A DNA stretch of 64,000 bases, from NCBI GenBank assembly GCA_044227325.1, contig JBGAFI010000015.1:1-64000 (forward strand). Direction: 5' to 3'. The notes under the pieces are model-generated. The model did no database searches. It worked only from the letters and a program-made list of their open reading frames with translations, and was not told the origin of the DNA. Below are positions 30,511 through 39,898 of the stretch, in pieces (within the stretch, counting starts at the first letter, position 1; every line of letters begins with the position of its first letter). The stretch is from PFJX01 sp044227325. GTDB lineage: Bacteria; Pseudomonadota; Gammaproteobacteria; Burkholderiales; Thiobacillaceae. Position numbers and translations under genes: made by a program.

Positions 30511-31860
30511 TCAGCCCGCGGCGTTGGGGATTTCCAGAACGGTGCCCGGACGCAGGGGTTCGGCGTTCTCGTTCCAGCGACGGATTTCCGCGACCTTGAC
30601 CTTGTAGATCTTGGCCAGCCTGAGCAGGGTGTCGCCCTTGCGAACCGTGTGGGTGCGCATATGGGGTTTCGCGGCTTTCACCGTCTTGCTGGCGACCTGG
30701 GCCTTGGCCGGCAGCGAGGCCGCGACCCGGGTCGCCGACTCGCTGCGATGGGCCACGGGGACCACCAGGGTTTGCGGCCTGACGACCTTGCCCTTGTGCA
30801 GCTTGAGCGGGTTGAAGGCTTTGAGCCATTCCAGGCTGACGCCGAACTTCGCGGCGATGCCGCTGGCGTTTTCACCCTGGCGCGCGCTGTAGGTCTGCAG
30901 CTGTTTGTCCGCGCCCTGCCGATGCAGGTTGAATTGGAAGGTCTCCACCCGGTCGACCGGCAAGAGCAGCACGTTGCTGCTGTCCGTGTAGATCACCCGG
31001 CGGTGAAAGGCGGGATTGAGGGACAGGAACTCATCCAGATCCATTTCGGCGAGCTTCGCCGCCTGGCGCGCCTCCATGGGGCTGCTCAGATTGACCTGCA
31101 TGAAATAGCTTTCGTCGGCGACGGGTTCCAGCGCGATGCCGAAACGCTGGGGGTCCATGATGATGTTGCGCACCGCGACCAGCTTGGGAACGTAATTGCG
31201 CGTCTCGCTGGGCAGCCGGATGCTGGCGTAATCGTTGCCCCGGCTGCGGGACTGGGCGCGGGAGACGCAGCCCTCGCCGCAGTTGTAGGCGGCCAGGGCC
31301 AATTCCCAGTCTCCGAACATCTGGTACAGGTTTTGCAGGTAATCGAGGGCGGCCTGGGTGGCTTGGAGAATGTCCTTGCGGCCGTCGTACCAGGCGTTCT
31401 GCTCGAGTCCGTAGACCCGGCCGGTGGAAGGAATGAACTGCCAGATGCCGGAAGCCTTCATGGGCGATTGGGCCTGGGGATTGAAGGCCGATTCGATCAT
31501 GGGCAGCAGGGCGATCTCCATGGGCATGCCGCGCTTTTCCACTTCCTGGACGATATGGAACAGGTAGGGTCGGCTGCGTTCCACCGCCCGTTCCAGATAG
31601 GACGGATGGGTGGCGTACCATTTTTCGTGGAGCTGGGTCAGGCGGGCATCGGATTCGGGCAGCTTGAAGCCGGCGCGGATGCGGGCCCACAGGTCGTTCT
31701 GGCTTTCCGCGCTGCCCTGGTGCTGGGAAAACGTGGCCAGGGAATAGCTGATCTTGAGTCCCGGGCTGACACCTTCCGCCTCGGCGAGGGCGCTGGGCGG
31801 GGCCGCGATCGTGGCGAGGAAAAAGACGCTCGCGCGAAAAAAGACTTGAAAAAAGCGCAT
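30511..31860 (-). CDS. mltD: Membrane-bound lytic murein transglycosylase D
   Basis: A 449-residue envelope protein cleaving the peptidoglycan glycan strand to 1,6-anhydro products. A signal peptide (VFFRASVFFLATIAAPPSALA) is followed by an SLT domain with the catalytic glutamate in LLPMIESAFNP, then GIWQFIPSTGR and AYNCGEG. Two LysM peptidoglycan-binding modules follow, at TYSARQGENASGIAAKFGV and HTVRKGDTLLRLAKIY. No lipobox cysteine is visible, unlike E. coli MltD. ATG at 31875 is an alternative start. It converges on the ABC importer with almost no gap. Confidence 0.94.
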   Translation of the reverse strand: MRFFQVFFRASVFFLATIAAPPSALAEAEGVSPGLKISYSLATFSQHQGSAESQNDLWARIRAGFKLPESDARLTQLHEKWYATHPSYLERAVERSRPYLFHIVQEVEKRGMPMEIALLPMIESAFNPQAQSPMKASGIWQFIPSTGRVYGLEQNAWYDGRKDILQATQAALDYLQNLYQMFGDWELALAAYNCGEGCVSRAQSRSRGNDYASIRLPSETRNYVPKLVAVRNIIMDPQRFGIALEPVADESYFMQVNLSSPMEARQAAKLAEMDLDEFLSLNPAFHRRVIYTDSSNVLLLPVDRVETFQFNLHRQGADKQLQTYSARQGENASGIAAKFGVSLEWLKAFNPLKLHKGKVVRPQTLVVPVAHRSESATRVAASLPAKAQVASKTVKAAKPHMRTHTVRKGDTLLRLAKIYKVKVAEIRRWNENAEPLRPGTVLEIPNAAG

Positions 31861-31991
31861 GTTGGGTAGGGGCATCGGGGTTTGGAACCCCTCGCAACAT
31901 ATTGATGTGATTAGAATTTTACCTGACAAGCCGGTCCGCTTTCAAGGGGGAGGCGGATTCGGCGGCCAAATCACCGATTCAGATCATGGAT

Positions 31992-32750
31992 TTAGTCCTC
32001 GTCTTTCCATGCCCTGACCGCCGCGAAGGTCTGAACGCCAGCAATATGGTGGATTCCGCTATGTTGCGATGCCGCCACGCTGATTGGATCCAGATCGCAG
32101 CGCAGGAATGGATTGGTTTCCCTTTCCATGGCCAGACTGACCGGCAAAGTCGGTTTCCCGGCCTTGCGCAGGGCCAGGGCTTCCGCGTGCCGGCGTTGCA
32201 ACGCGGGATTGTCCGGTTCCACTCGCGTGGCGAAGGCGATGTTGTCCAGGGTGTATTCATGGGCGCAATGGACCTCGGTTTCTCCAGGCAAGCCGGCCAA
32301 CCGGGAGAGAGAGGCGTACATGTCCGCGGGTGTGCCCTCGAACAGCCTTCCGCAGCCGCAGGAGAAAAGGGTGTCGCCGCAGAACAGGTGGCCGTGGCCC
32401 ACGTAGCAGACATGGTCCAGGGTGTGGCCGGGCGTATCCATGACGTCCAGGCGCCAGGGCAGGCCCGGCAGCTCCAGGACATCGCCCTCCGCGACCGGGC
32501 GGGACGGGACGCTCCCCCGGGTCGGGCCGAACACCGGCACCGGATGTCGGGACAATATCCCGGCGATGCCGCCGATATGGTCGGCGTGGTGGTGGGTGAC
32601 CAAAATGGCGCCAAGATCGATACCCCTGTCCTTCAGCCAAGCTAAAATCGGCCGGGTTTCCCCCGGGTCCACCAGCGCGGCGCGCCGGCCGTCGTGGATG
32701 GCCCACACATAGTTGTCCCGCAGGATGGGAATGGCTTCCACAATCATCAT
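31992..32750 (-). CDS. gloB: Hydroxyacylglutathione hydrolase (glyoxalase II)
   Basis: A 252-residue binuclear metal hydrolase that releases D-lactate from S-D-lactoylglutathione. The metallo-beta-lactamase motif THHHADHIGG is present, with further ligand histidines in TPGHTLDHV and CAHEYTLDN. The start is the first of two adjacent ATGs at 32750; upstream in-frame codons overlap the divergent methyltransferase promoter region. The order gloB / methyltransferase / rnhA / dnaQ is conserved in many proteobacteria. Confidence 0.96.
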   Translation of the reverse strand: MMIVEAIPILRDNYVWAIHDGRRAALVDPGETRPILAWLKDRGIDLGAILVTHHHADHIGGIAGILSRHPVPVFGPTRGSVPSRPVAEGDVLELPGLPWRLDVMDTPGHTLDHVCYVGHGHLFCGDTLFSCGCGRLFEGTPADMYASLSRLAGLPGETEVHCAHEYTLDNIAFATRVEPDNPALQRRHAEALALRKAGKPTLPVSLAMERETNPFLRCDLDPISVAASQHSGIHHIAGVQTFAAVRAWKDED

Positions 32751-32787
32751 TCGCTCGTCCTCTTGAGGTTCGTCGCAAAGAGACATT

Positions 32788-33510
32788 ATGCAGGGCTGGT
32801 ACGAAAGCGATCTGGGCCGTTACGTGCTCGACCGGGAATTGGAATGGTTCGACGCGGTCAGCAGCGATATCTTCGGCTTCCACGCGATGCAGGTGGGCGA
32901 GTGCGGGATCGACTTCCTGCGCGCCAACCGCATGCCCCAACGCTATTGCGCCGGCGTGGAGGCGGGCAGCCCGCGCTGCCTGCCGGAGCACCTGGCCATC
33001 GCGTCCCAGAGCCTGGACCTGCTCGCCTTGCCCCATGTCCTGGAGTTTTCCGCCAATCCCCACCAGGTCCTGCGCGAGGCGGAGCGCGTGCTGCGCCCGG
33101 AGGGGCGTCTGCTCATCGTCGGTTTCAACCCTCTGAGTCTGTGGGGCTTGCGCCGGATCGTCGCGCGGCCGGACGCGGTCGGCCCCTGGCACGGCCGCTT
33201 CATCCATCTGGCCCGGCTCAAGGACTGGCTGGCTCTGCTGGGTTTCGAGCTGGCGGGTGGGCGCATGGCCTGCTACGCGCCGCCCCTCAATCGCGCGGGC
33301 CTGCTGTCCCGATTCGGCTTTCTCGAGGCGGCGGGCGACCGCTGGTGGGCGCTGGGCGGCGGGATCTATCTCATCCACGCGGTGAAGCGGGTGCACGGCA
33401 TGCGTTTGATCGCGCCGAAGTGGGAGGGCAAATGGCGCGCCCGGCCGGCCTGGGCCCAATCCACGCGCACCTCGACGCAACGCGTCATTCGGCAACGCAT
33501 CATCCGATGA
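32788..33510 (+). CDS. SAM-dependent methyltransferase, class I
   Basis: A 240-residue soluble protein divergent from gloB (37 bases apart). The methyltransferase core is recognisable from QSLDLLALPHVLEFSANP (post-II/III region) and RVLRPEGRLLIVGFNPLSLWGLR. The glycine-rich motif I is weak (VGECGIDFLRANRMPQR), as is common in the family found at this locus. Substrate unknown. The C-terminus is basic. It sits 42 bases before rnhA and may share a transcript with it. Confidence 0.85.
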   Translation: MQGWYESDLGRYVLDRELEWFDAVSSDIFGFHAMQVGECGIDFLRANRMPQRYCAGVEAGSPRCLPEHLAIASQSLDLLALPHVLEFSANPHQVLREAERVLRPEGRLLIVGFNPLSLWGLRRIVARPDAVGPWHGRFIHLARLKDWLALLGFELAGGRMACYAPPLNRAGLLSRFGFLEAAGDRWWALGGGIYLIHAVKRVHGMRLIAPKWEGKWRARPAWAQSTRTSTQRVIRQRIIR

Positions 33511-33552
33511 GCGAAATCGAGGACGGATTCGAAAACGGAGTGGATAAACGAC

Positions 33553-34014
33553 ATGGAAGAAAATAGCGAAAAGATCGTCGACCTCTATACGGACGGCGCC
33601 TGCAAGGGCAATCCCGGCTGGGGTGGCTGGGGCGTGTTGATCCGGTACGGCGCGGTGGAAAAAACCCTGTGCGGCGGCGAGAAGGAAACCACCAACAACC
33701 GCATGGAACTGAACGCGGTGATCCAGGGGCTGAAGGCCTTGAACCGAACCTGCCGGGTGCGCGTGCATACCGACTCCCAGTACGTGCAGAAGGGCATTTC
33801 CGAATGGCTGCCCAACTGGGTGCGGCGCGGCTGGAAGACGGCCGGCGGCGGCGCCGTGAAGAACCAGGATCTCTGGCGCGAGCTGGCCGATCAAGCCGCG
33901 CGCCATCAGGTGGAATGGCGTTGGGTGAAAGGCCACGCGGGCCACCCGGAGAACGAGCGGGCGGACGCGCTGGCCAACGAGGGCGTGCGCCTGGCCCGGG
34001 AAGGGGGACACTGA
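33553..34014 (+). CDS. rnhA: Ribonuclease HI
   Basis: A 153-residue enzyme degrading the RNA strand of RNA-DNA hybrids. All four catalytic acids are seen: D in LYTDGACKGNPG, E in NRMELNAV, D in HTDSQYV and D in ERADALAN. The stop codon overlaps the dnaQ start by one base (TGATG), the usual rnhA-dnaQ pair, though here both run in the same direction. Confidence 0.98.
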   Translation: MEENSEKIVDLYTDGACKGNPGWGGWGVLIRYGAVEKTLCGGEKETTNNRMELNAVIQGLKALNRTCRVRVHTDSQYVQKGISEWLPNWVRRGWKTAGGGAVKNQDLWRELADQAARHQVEWRWVKGHAGHPENERADALANEGVRLAREGGH

Positions 34015-34691
34015 TGCGGCAGATCGTGCTGGATACGGAAACCACGGGCCTGGATGCCGGCCAGGGCCACCGGGTGATCGAGATCGGCTGCCTGGAGATC
34101 CTCGACCGTCGCATCAGCGGCGCGACCTATCACATCTATCTGAACCCGGAACGGGACATCGACGCGGGCGCGGTCCAGGTGCACGGGCTGACCCGGGAGT
34201 TCCTGTCGGACAAACCCCGCTTCGCCGATGTGGCGGCGGAATTCCTGGAATTCGTGCGCGACGCCGAGCTGGTCATCCACAACGCCCCCTTCGACGTCGG
34301 CTTCCTCAACGCCGAACTGGCCCGGCTCAAGGAGGAGCCGATCACCCGCCTGTGCGGCGTGGTGGATACGCTGAAGCTGGCCAAGCAGTTGCACCCGGGC
34401 CAGAAGAACAATCTGGACGCCTTGTGCAAGCGCTACGCCGTGGACAACTCCGGGCGCTCCTTCCACGGCGCCCTGTTGGACGCCCAGTTGCTGGCCGAGG
34501 TCTACCTGGCCATGACCCGAGGCCAGGAGACGCTGGGCATCGAGGTGAGCACGCCCCCGCGCGAGCTGAATGTTTCGGCGATCCGGCGCGGTCCGCTCAA
34601 GGTGATCCGGGCAAACCCGCGGGAACAGGCCGAGCATGCCGCCTATCTGGCCGGCCTGGCCAAGGATTGCGGGGAGGTTCCCGGATGGTGA
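34014..34691 (+). CDS. dnaQ: DNA polymerase III epsilon subunit (proofreading exonuclease)
   Basis: A 225-residue 3'-5' exonuclease of the DEDDh type. ExoI is LDTETTGLD, ExoII HNAPFDVGFLNAE, ExoIII HGALLDAQLLAEVY. The C-terminal tail (about residues 180-225) would bind the polymerase alpha subunit. It overlaps rnhA upstream and the receptor gene downstream. Confidence 0.97.
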   Translation: MRQIVLDTETTGLDAGQGHRVIEIGCLEILDRRISGATYHIYLNPERDIDAGAVQVHGLTREFLSDKPRFADVAAEFLEFVRDAELVIHNAPFDVGFLNAELARLKEEPITRLCGVVDTLKLAKQLHPGQKNNLDALCKRYAVDNSGRSFHGALLDAQLLAEVYLAMTRGQETLGIEVSTPPRELNVSAIRRGPLKVIRANPREQAEHAAYLAGLAKDCGEVPGW

Positions 34692-36667
34692 TGCGGCGCG
34701 CCTGGCTCCTGGCCTGCGGCCTGCTGGCGTGCGCCGGTCCGGGCCTGGCGAAGGAGCTGAGCGAGGCGGATTTCCTCGCCGAGCTGCCCACGGTGCTGAC
34801 CGCGAGCCGTCTGGCCCAGCCGGCCATGGACGCGCCCAACGCGGTGACGGTCATCGACCGGAAACTGATCGAGGCGACCGGATATCACAACATTTCAGAT
34901 CTGTTCCGCTTGGTTCCCGGCATGTTCGTCGGACAGAAGAAAGGCTGGTTCCACAACGTCTCCCATACCTTCGTCGACGAATATCCACGCCGCATGCAGG
35001 TCATGGTGGACGGGCGCTCGGTCTATCTGCCCTCTTTCGGCGGCGTGCGCTGGGACGTTTTGCCCCTGGCCATCCAGGACATCGAGCGCATCGAGGTGGT
35101 GCGCGGCACCAACGCGGCCAGCTACGGCGCCAACGCCTTCACCGGCATCATCAACATCATCACGCGGCATCCCGAGGATGTGGCGGGGGGCATGCTTTCC
35201 GCCAATGCCGGCGACCACGGCCATCGGGAGACCTGGTTCCGCTGGGCCGGCGGCGGCGACGGATTCAGCCAGCGCCTGACCCTGGGACGGCGCGAGGACG
35301 GCGGACTCAGTAATCAGCGGGACGACGAACGCAGCAATATCCTCAGTTATCGGGGCGAACGGGTTCTCGATTCCCGCAGCGGCCTGGGCGTCCAATTCGG
35401 CTTGCTGGAGGGCTCCCGGGGGGAAGGCAAGATCGGCGACAGCGCCAATCTTCCCCACGATCAATGGGTGGGCAGCGGGTACTTCCAGGCGGACTACCGG
35501 TTCGACATCGACGCGGGCAACAGCTTCCTGGCCAAACTGTACTTCGACCAGTTGAAAACCCGGGAGGACGTGCCGACCGCCTGGGTGCCGGGGTCCTATT
35601 ACGATCTCGACACGCTGTCCCGGCGCTGGCATGCGGAACTGCAACTGGGCAATGAACTCGGCCATGGCCTGCGTTCCGTGGTCGGCACCTACCTGCGTCG
35701 CGATACCGTCCAATCCCTCGCGTACTGGAACACCGCCGAGCGGTTGCATGCGGATTCCTGGGGCGTGTTCGGCCATCTGGAATGGCGTTTCGCGGAACAG
35801 TGGCTGCTGAATACCGGCGCCTTCTGGGAGGATTACGAACTGGTCGGCGGGCGTTTCTCGCCGCGCGCCACCCTGCATTGGCAACCCTCGCCCAGGCACG
35901 GGTTCCGGATCGGCATCGCCAGGGCCTTGCGCAACCCGGTGCTGCTGGAAACCCGTGGCGACAGCCGGATCCGTTTGCTGGCGTCCGACGGCACGCCCAT
36001 CAACCTGCCGCCGGTGCTTCCCTACCCGACCCGCCCCTTCTTCCTGGCGAGCAACAACGTGGAGCCAGAGGATATCCTCAGCCGGGAGATCGGTTACCTC
36101 GGGGAATGGCCCAGGCGCGGACTCAGCCTGGACATCCGCTTGTTCCAAGAGCGCATCCGCAACTACATCAGCGCCGAGTGCCCGACCGGCATCAGCTCGG
36201 ACTGCAAAGTCTCGGCGCATCCGGCCACCTACCTGGCCCGGGATTGGTACAACATCGGCTCCGCCCGGCAGGCCGGCTACGAGGTCCAGGCGAAATGGCA
36301 GGCGACGCAGGACACGGAGATATTGGCCAACTATGCCTTTTTGCATATAGACAGCGGTTTCGACGAGCAGCGATATTCCCCCAGCCATCTATCCGGCCTG
36401 CATCTCATGCACCGCTTTCCAGGGGAGGTCGATCTGACGCTGTCGCAATATTGGGTTTCCGCCTTCGAGCCGATCGGCCAAGGGCCGCTGCCGGCCTATC
36501 ACAGACTGGATGCCCGCATCGCCAAGCGCTTCAAGGTCTCCGGCCAACGGGCGCAGGTGGCGCTGACTTTCGAGAACCTGACCGGGAAGTACCAGGAATT
36601 TTCCGATGACTATCCGGACAACGTTTTCGATCGACGCGCCTATATCCATTTCCGGATGGATTTCTGA
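34685..36667 (+). CDS. TonB-dependent outer-membrane receptor
   Basis: A 660-residue outer-membrane protein with signal peptide (AWLLACGLLACAGPGLA), a plug domain opening with TVLTASRLAQP and containing VMVDGRSVY and IERIEVVRGTNAASYGANAFTGIINI, then a beta barrel ending in the outer-membrane signature YIHFRMDF. Its ligand is unknown. It overlaps dnaQ by seven bases and is followed at 21 bases by an orphan ABC-type binding protein and then a membrane GGDEF-EAL protein, which suggests the receptor feeds a signalling pathway rather than only uptake. A second ATG lies at 34691. Confidence 0.92.
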   Translation: MVMRRAWLLACGLLACAGPGLAKELSEADFLAELPTVLTASRLAQPAMDAPNAVTVIDRKLIEATGYHNISDLFRLVPGMFVGQKKGWFHNVSHTFVDEYPRRMQVMVDGRSVYLPSFGGVRWDVLPLAIQDIERIEVVRGTNAASYGANAFTGIINIITRHPEDVAGGMLSANAGDHGHRETWFRWAGGGDGFSQRLTLGRREDGGLSNQRDDERSNILSYRGERVLDSRSGLGVQFGLLEGSRGEGKIGDSANLPHDQWVGSGYFQADYRFDIDAGNSFLAKLYFDQLKTREDVPTAWVPGSYYDLDTLSRRWHAELQLGNELGHGLRSVVGTYLRRDTVQSLAYWNTAERLHADSWGVFGHLEWRFAEQWLLNTGAFWEDYELVGGRFSPRATLHWQPSPRHGFRIGIARALRNPVLLETRGDSRIRLLASDGTPINLPPVLPYPTRPFFLASNNVEPEDILSREIGYLGEWPRRGLSLDIRLFQERIRNYISAECPTGISSDCKVSAHPATYLARDWYNIGSARQAGYEVQAKWQATQDTEILANYAFLHIDSGFDEQRYSPSHLSGLHLMHRFPGEVDLTLSQYWVSAFEPIGQGPLPAYHRLDARIAKRFKVSGQRAQVALTFENLTGKYQEFSDDYPDNVFDRRAYIHFRMDF

Positions 36668-36688
36668 GTCCGGACGTCAGCGATTTTC

Positions 36689-37618
36689 ATGCGCCGCCAC
36701 CTGATCCACCTCCTCCTGGCCTGCCTGGTCTGGCTGGTCGCCTTGCCCGCGCTTGGGGAGAGTGGTGTCCACCTGATCCTCAGTGAAGCGGGGGGAGCCT
36801 ATCAGGAAGCCGCCGACGCCTTCCGCTCCGGCATCGGCATGCGTCGATCCGTGCGTGTATGGAATCTGGCCGACATGAGCGCGGCGCAGGTGCAGACCTT
36901 GACGCGCGGGAGCGACCTGCTGGTCCCCGTCGGTGTCAAGGCCGCCCGCTATGTCGCCGAGCAGCATGGCGGCAAGGCCCCCGTGCTGGCGCTGATGCTG
37001 CCGCGCGCCGCGGCCGAGCGCATCCGCTGGCCGGCCGCCCTCGGCCGGGGCAAAACGACTAGTGTGTTCATCGACCAACCCGCGAGCCGCACCCTTGGCC
37101 TGGTCGAGGAGGCGTTTCCCGGTGCCCGGCGCGTCGGCGTGGTGATCTCGGAAGAGAATCAGGGCACCGTCAAGTTCCTGGCCCAGGAGGCCGCCAAGCG
37201 TCGGCTGGAACTCAAACAGGAGACCGTGGCCGCCGCGGAGGATGTCGCCCCGGCCTTGCGCCGGCTGTTGCCGGACAGCGATGTGCTCCTGCTGGTGCCG
37301 GACACGCTGGCCATCAACTCGGCCAATGCCCAGAACGTGTTGCTGACCACCTATCGCTACCGGGTGCCGGTGGTGGGCTTTTCCCAGGGCTTGGCGAAGG
37401 CCGGCGCCGTGGCCGCCGTGTACTCCTCGCCAGCCCAGATCGGCAGGCAAGGCGCGCAGATCGCCACGCGCTGGTTCGTGGACGAAGGCGAATTGCCGCC
37501 GCCGCAACCCGCGTCGGAATTCTCCGTGGCCTTCAATTCCCGCGTTGCCCGTTCCCTCGGCCTCAGCATGGCGGACGAGGGCGAGATCCGGCGCAGATTG
37601 GGGGCGCAGGATGAATAA
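36689..37618 (+). CDS. Orphan ABC-type substrate-binding protein (ABC_sub_bind family)
   Basis: A 309-residue periplasmic protein with a signal peptide (LLACLVWLVALPALG). The two-lobed family is recognised from VGVKAARYVAE, GARRVGVVISEENQ, DVLLLVPDTLAINSANAQNVLLTTYRYRVPVVGFS and the late YSSPAQIGRQGAQIA. No permease or ATPase gene accompanies it. It sits between a TonB-dependent receptor and a periplasmic-sensing GGDEF-EAL protein with which it overlaps by eight bases, so it most likely presents a ligand to that sensor. Confidence 0.85.
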   Translation: MRRHLIHLLLACLVWLVALPALGESGVHLILSEAGGAYQEAADAFRSGIGMRRSVRVWNLADMSAAQVQTLTRGSDLLVPVGVKAARYVAEQHGGKAPVLALMLPRAAAERIRWPAALGRGKTTSVFIDQPASRTLGLVEEAFPGARRVGVVISEENQGTVKFLAQEAAKRRLELKQETVAAAEDVAPALRRLLPDSDVLLLVPDTLAINSANAQNVLLTTYRYRVPVVGFSQGLAKAGAVAAVYSSPAQIGRQGAQIATRWFVDEGELPPPQPASEFSVAFNSRVARSLGLSMADEGEIRRRLGAQDE

Positions 37619-39704
37619 CCGGGGCATCCGCTTCCGCGTCCTGGTCCTCGCCCTGATGCCCTTGATCCTGGTCGCCGCCGGCCTGTCCGGCTATTTCATG
37701 CTGGCGCGCTATGCCGAGATGGACAACAACCTGGAGGAACGCGCCCTGGCCATGGCGGGCCAACTCGCCAAATCCTGCGAATTCGCCTTGTTCAGCGGCG
37801 ATATGGACTCGCTGGGGCGGATCGCCGGACCGCTCTACAAGGTGGGCGATATCGAGGGCGTGGTCATCGCCGACCCGCGCGGCCAGGCCATCATGAACAT
37901 GGGGCGGGTGCGCGAACTTCCGGATTTCCGGGTTGACGAGGCGGGGGTGGCGGCCCGCGACGACGGCGCGATCCTGGTCATCTCGCCGGTGTTGCAGCAG
38001 TTGCTGGAAATCGACGATATCGCGCCGCCCGCGGGTTTCTCGCGTCTTGGCTACGTGGCCTTGGAGGTCTCGCGGGAATCCACCCGCCACCGCCAGCGCG
38101 CCATGCTGCTCACCGGTCTGGTCATCGCCGGCATGGGCTTGAGCCTGGCCAGTCTGCTGGCCTGGCGCCTGGGGCGGGATATCGTGCGGCCCCTGGCCAA
38201 GCTCTCCGACGCCGTCACCCGCATCGGCGCGGGGGATCTGACGGCCCGCGTCCAGGTGGACAGCGGCGGCGAGTTCGCGGTGCTGGAACAGGGCGTCAAC
38301 CGCATGGCGACGGAGCTCAAGGCTTCCTATGACACCCTCCAGGAAAAGGTGCGGGCGGCGACCGCCAAGCTGTCCTGGCAGGCGAGCCATGACAGCCTGA
38401 CCGGGCTGCTCAACCGCGGCGGTTTCGAGGACGCGCTCAAGCAGGTCTGGGAAAGCGCGCAAAGCGAGGATGGCGCGCATCACTGCCTGCTGTATGTGGA
38501 TTTGGACCAGTTCAAGGTGGTCAACGACACCAGCGGGCACCAGGCCGGCGACGAACTGTTGCGCCAGCTTTCCGTGCGCATGCGCCAGGCCTTGCGCGGC
38601 AGCGATATCGTCGCCCGTCTCGGCGGTGACGAGTTCGGCGTGCTGCTGACCCATTGCGACGCGGCGACGGGCGGTGTGCTGGGGGAGAAGCTGCGCCACA
38701 TGATCCAGGACCACCGTTTCAATTGGGAAGGACGCATCTATCAGGTGGGCGCCAGCATCGGCCTGGTGGAGATCGACCGGCATTGGCCCGACACGGTCCA
38801 CCTGATGAGCGCCGCCGATGCCGCCTGCTATGCCGCGAAGGACGCCGGCCGCAACAAGGTCAGGCTGTATCGCCATGGCGACGAGGATGTGGCGCGGCGC
38901 CGCGGCGAAATGGAATGGGTCGGGCGCCTGAACAAGGCCATGGCGGAGGACCGCTTGATGCTCTATTTCCAGCCCATCGTCGCCCTGGGGAAGCCGGACA
39001 TGCCGCCCCATTTCGAACTCCTGTTGCGGCTGGAGGACGGCGCCCAGCCGATCATGCCCATGGCCTTCATCCCCGCCGCCGAGCGTTACCAGCTCATGCC
39101 TCAACTGGACCGCTGGGTCATCCAGCATGCCTTGTCGCAATGCGCGAACGGCCTGCTGGGGATACCCGCCGAGGGCGCCGTGATCGGCATCAACCTCTCT
39201 GGCGCCTCCTTGAGCGATGCCCGCTTCCAGTCATTCATCCGCGAGATTCTGGGCCGGCATGCCCAGGCGGCGCCCAGGCTGTGCTTCGAGATCACGGAAA
39301 CCGCCGCCATGTCGAACCTGGATTCGGTTCTGGCGCTGATCCAGGATCTCAAGGCCCTGGGTTGCCATTTCGCCCTGGACGATTTCGGCAGCGGTCTGTC
39401 GTCCTTCGCCTATCTGCAAAGCCTGGCGGTGGACTTCATCAAGATCGACGGCGCCTTCGTGCGGGACATGGTGCGGGATCCGGTGGACGCGGCCATGGTG
39501 GAAGCCATCGCCAAGGTGGCCCGGATCATGGGCATCCGCACCGTGGCGGAGTTCGTGGAGGACGGCGAAACCGCGCTGGCGCTACAGGCTTTGGGCGTCG
39601 ACTACGCCCAGGGCAACCACTTCGCCGAACCGCGCCCCCTCGCCCAGTTGTGCGAGGTCATGAAGACCGCGTCCTGGCGACGCGCGTCTCAGGAAACCAC
39701 CTGA
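37611..39704 (+). CDS. Membrane HAMP-GGDEF-EAL c-di-GMP protein
   Basis: A 697-residue inner-membrane sensor. Two membrane helices (about residues 8-28 and 163-185) flank a periplasmic sensing domain, followed by HAMP (RDIVRPLAKLSDAVTRI). The GGDEF domain has intact GGDEF and an RxxD inhibitory site (RGSD). The EAL domain has ELL in place of EAL but keeps INLSG, FEITET, LDDFGSG and KIDGAF, with EFVE instead of EGVE, so phosphodiesterase activity is possible but not certain. It is the third gene of the receptor / binding protein / GGDEF-EAL cassette and overlaps the convergent HMA gene by 16 bases. Confidence 0.92.
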   Translation: MNNRGIRFRVLVLALMPLILVAAGLSGYFMLARYAEMDNNLEERALAMAGQLAKSCEFALFSGDMDSLGRIAGPLYKVGDIEGVVIADPRGQAIMNMGRVRELPDFRVDEAGVAARDDGAILVISPVLQQLLEIDDIAPPAGFSRLGYVALEVSRESTRHRQRAMLLTGLVIAGMGLSLASLLAWRLGRDIVRPLAKLSDAVTRIGAGDLTARVQVDSGGEFAVLEQGVNRMATELKASYDTLQEKVRAATAKLSWQASHDSLTGLLNRGGFEDALKQVWESAQSEDGAHHCLLYVDLDQFKVVNDTSGHQAGDELLRQLSVRMRQALRGSDIVARLGGDEFGVLLTHCDAATGGVLGEKLRHMIQDHRFNWEGRIYQVGASIGLVEIDRHWPDTVHLMSAADAACYAAKDAGRNKVRLYRHGDEDVARRRGEMEWVGRLNKAMAEDRLMLYFQPIVALGKPDMPPHFELLLRLEDGAQPIMPMAFIPAAERYQLMPQLDRWVIQHALSQCANGLLGIPAEGAVIGINLSGASLSDARFQSFIREILGRHAQAAPRLCFEITETAAMSNLDSVLALIQDLKALGCHFALDDFGSGLSSFAYLQSLAVDFIKIDGAFVRDMVRDPVDAAMVEAIAKVARIMGIRTVAEFVEDGETALALQALGVDYAQGNHFAEPRPLAQLCEVMKTASWRRASQETT

Positions 39705-39898
39705 TAGCCGCCGCCTTCGATGGCCTGCCGGACGGCCTGCGCGTCCGACCTGGCGGGATCATGGGTCACTTCCACGCGCCCGGAGGCCAGGTCGACCTGG
39801 ACGCCGGATACGCCGGGAAGGGCGGAAACCAGATTCTTCACGCTGTTCACACAGCCCATGCAGCTCATGCCGGAAACGGTCAGGGTCAAGGTATTCAT
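39689..39898 (-). CDS. HMA-domain metal-binding protein (copper chaperone-like)
   Basis: A 69-residue single heavy-metal-associated domain. The metal site is GMSCMGC (MxCxxC). Proteins of this size shuttle Cu(I) to P-type ATPases or sense metals. Its ATG overlaps the flgN stop (ATGA), so it is translated with the flagellar genes flgM and flgN even though no copper transporter is near. The 3' end runs into the end of the convergent GGDEF-EAL gene. Confidence 0.9.
   Translation of the reverse strand: MNTLTLTVSGMSCMGCVNSVKNLVSALPGVSGVQVDLASGRVEVTHDPARSDAQAVRQAIEGGGYQVVS

Noticed and set aside
30504..30520. Small hairpin (CGCGGG/CCCGCG) between the ABC ATPase and mltD stops
   Set aside because: Six-base stem without a T tract; too weak to call a terminator.
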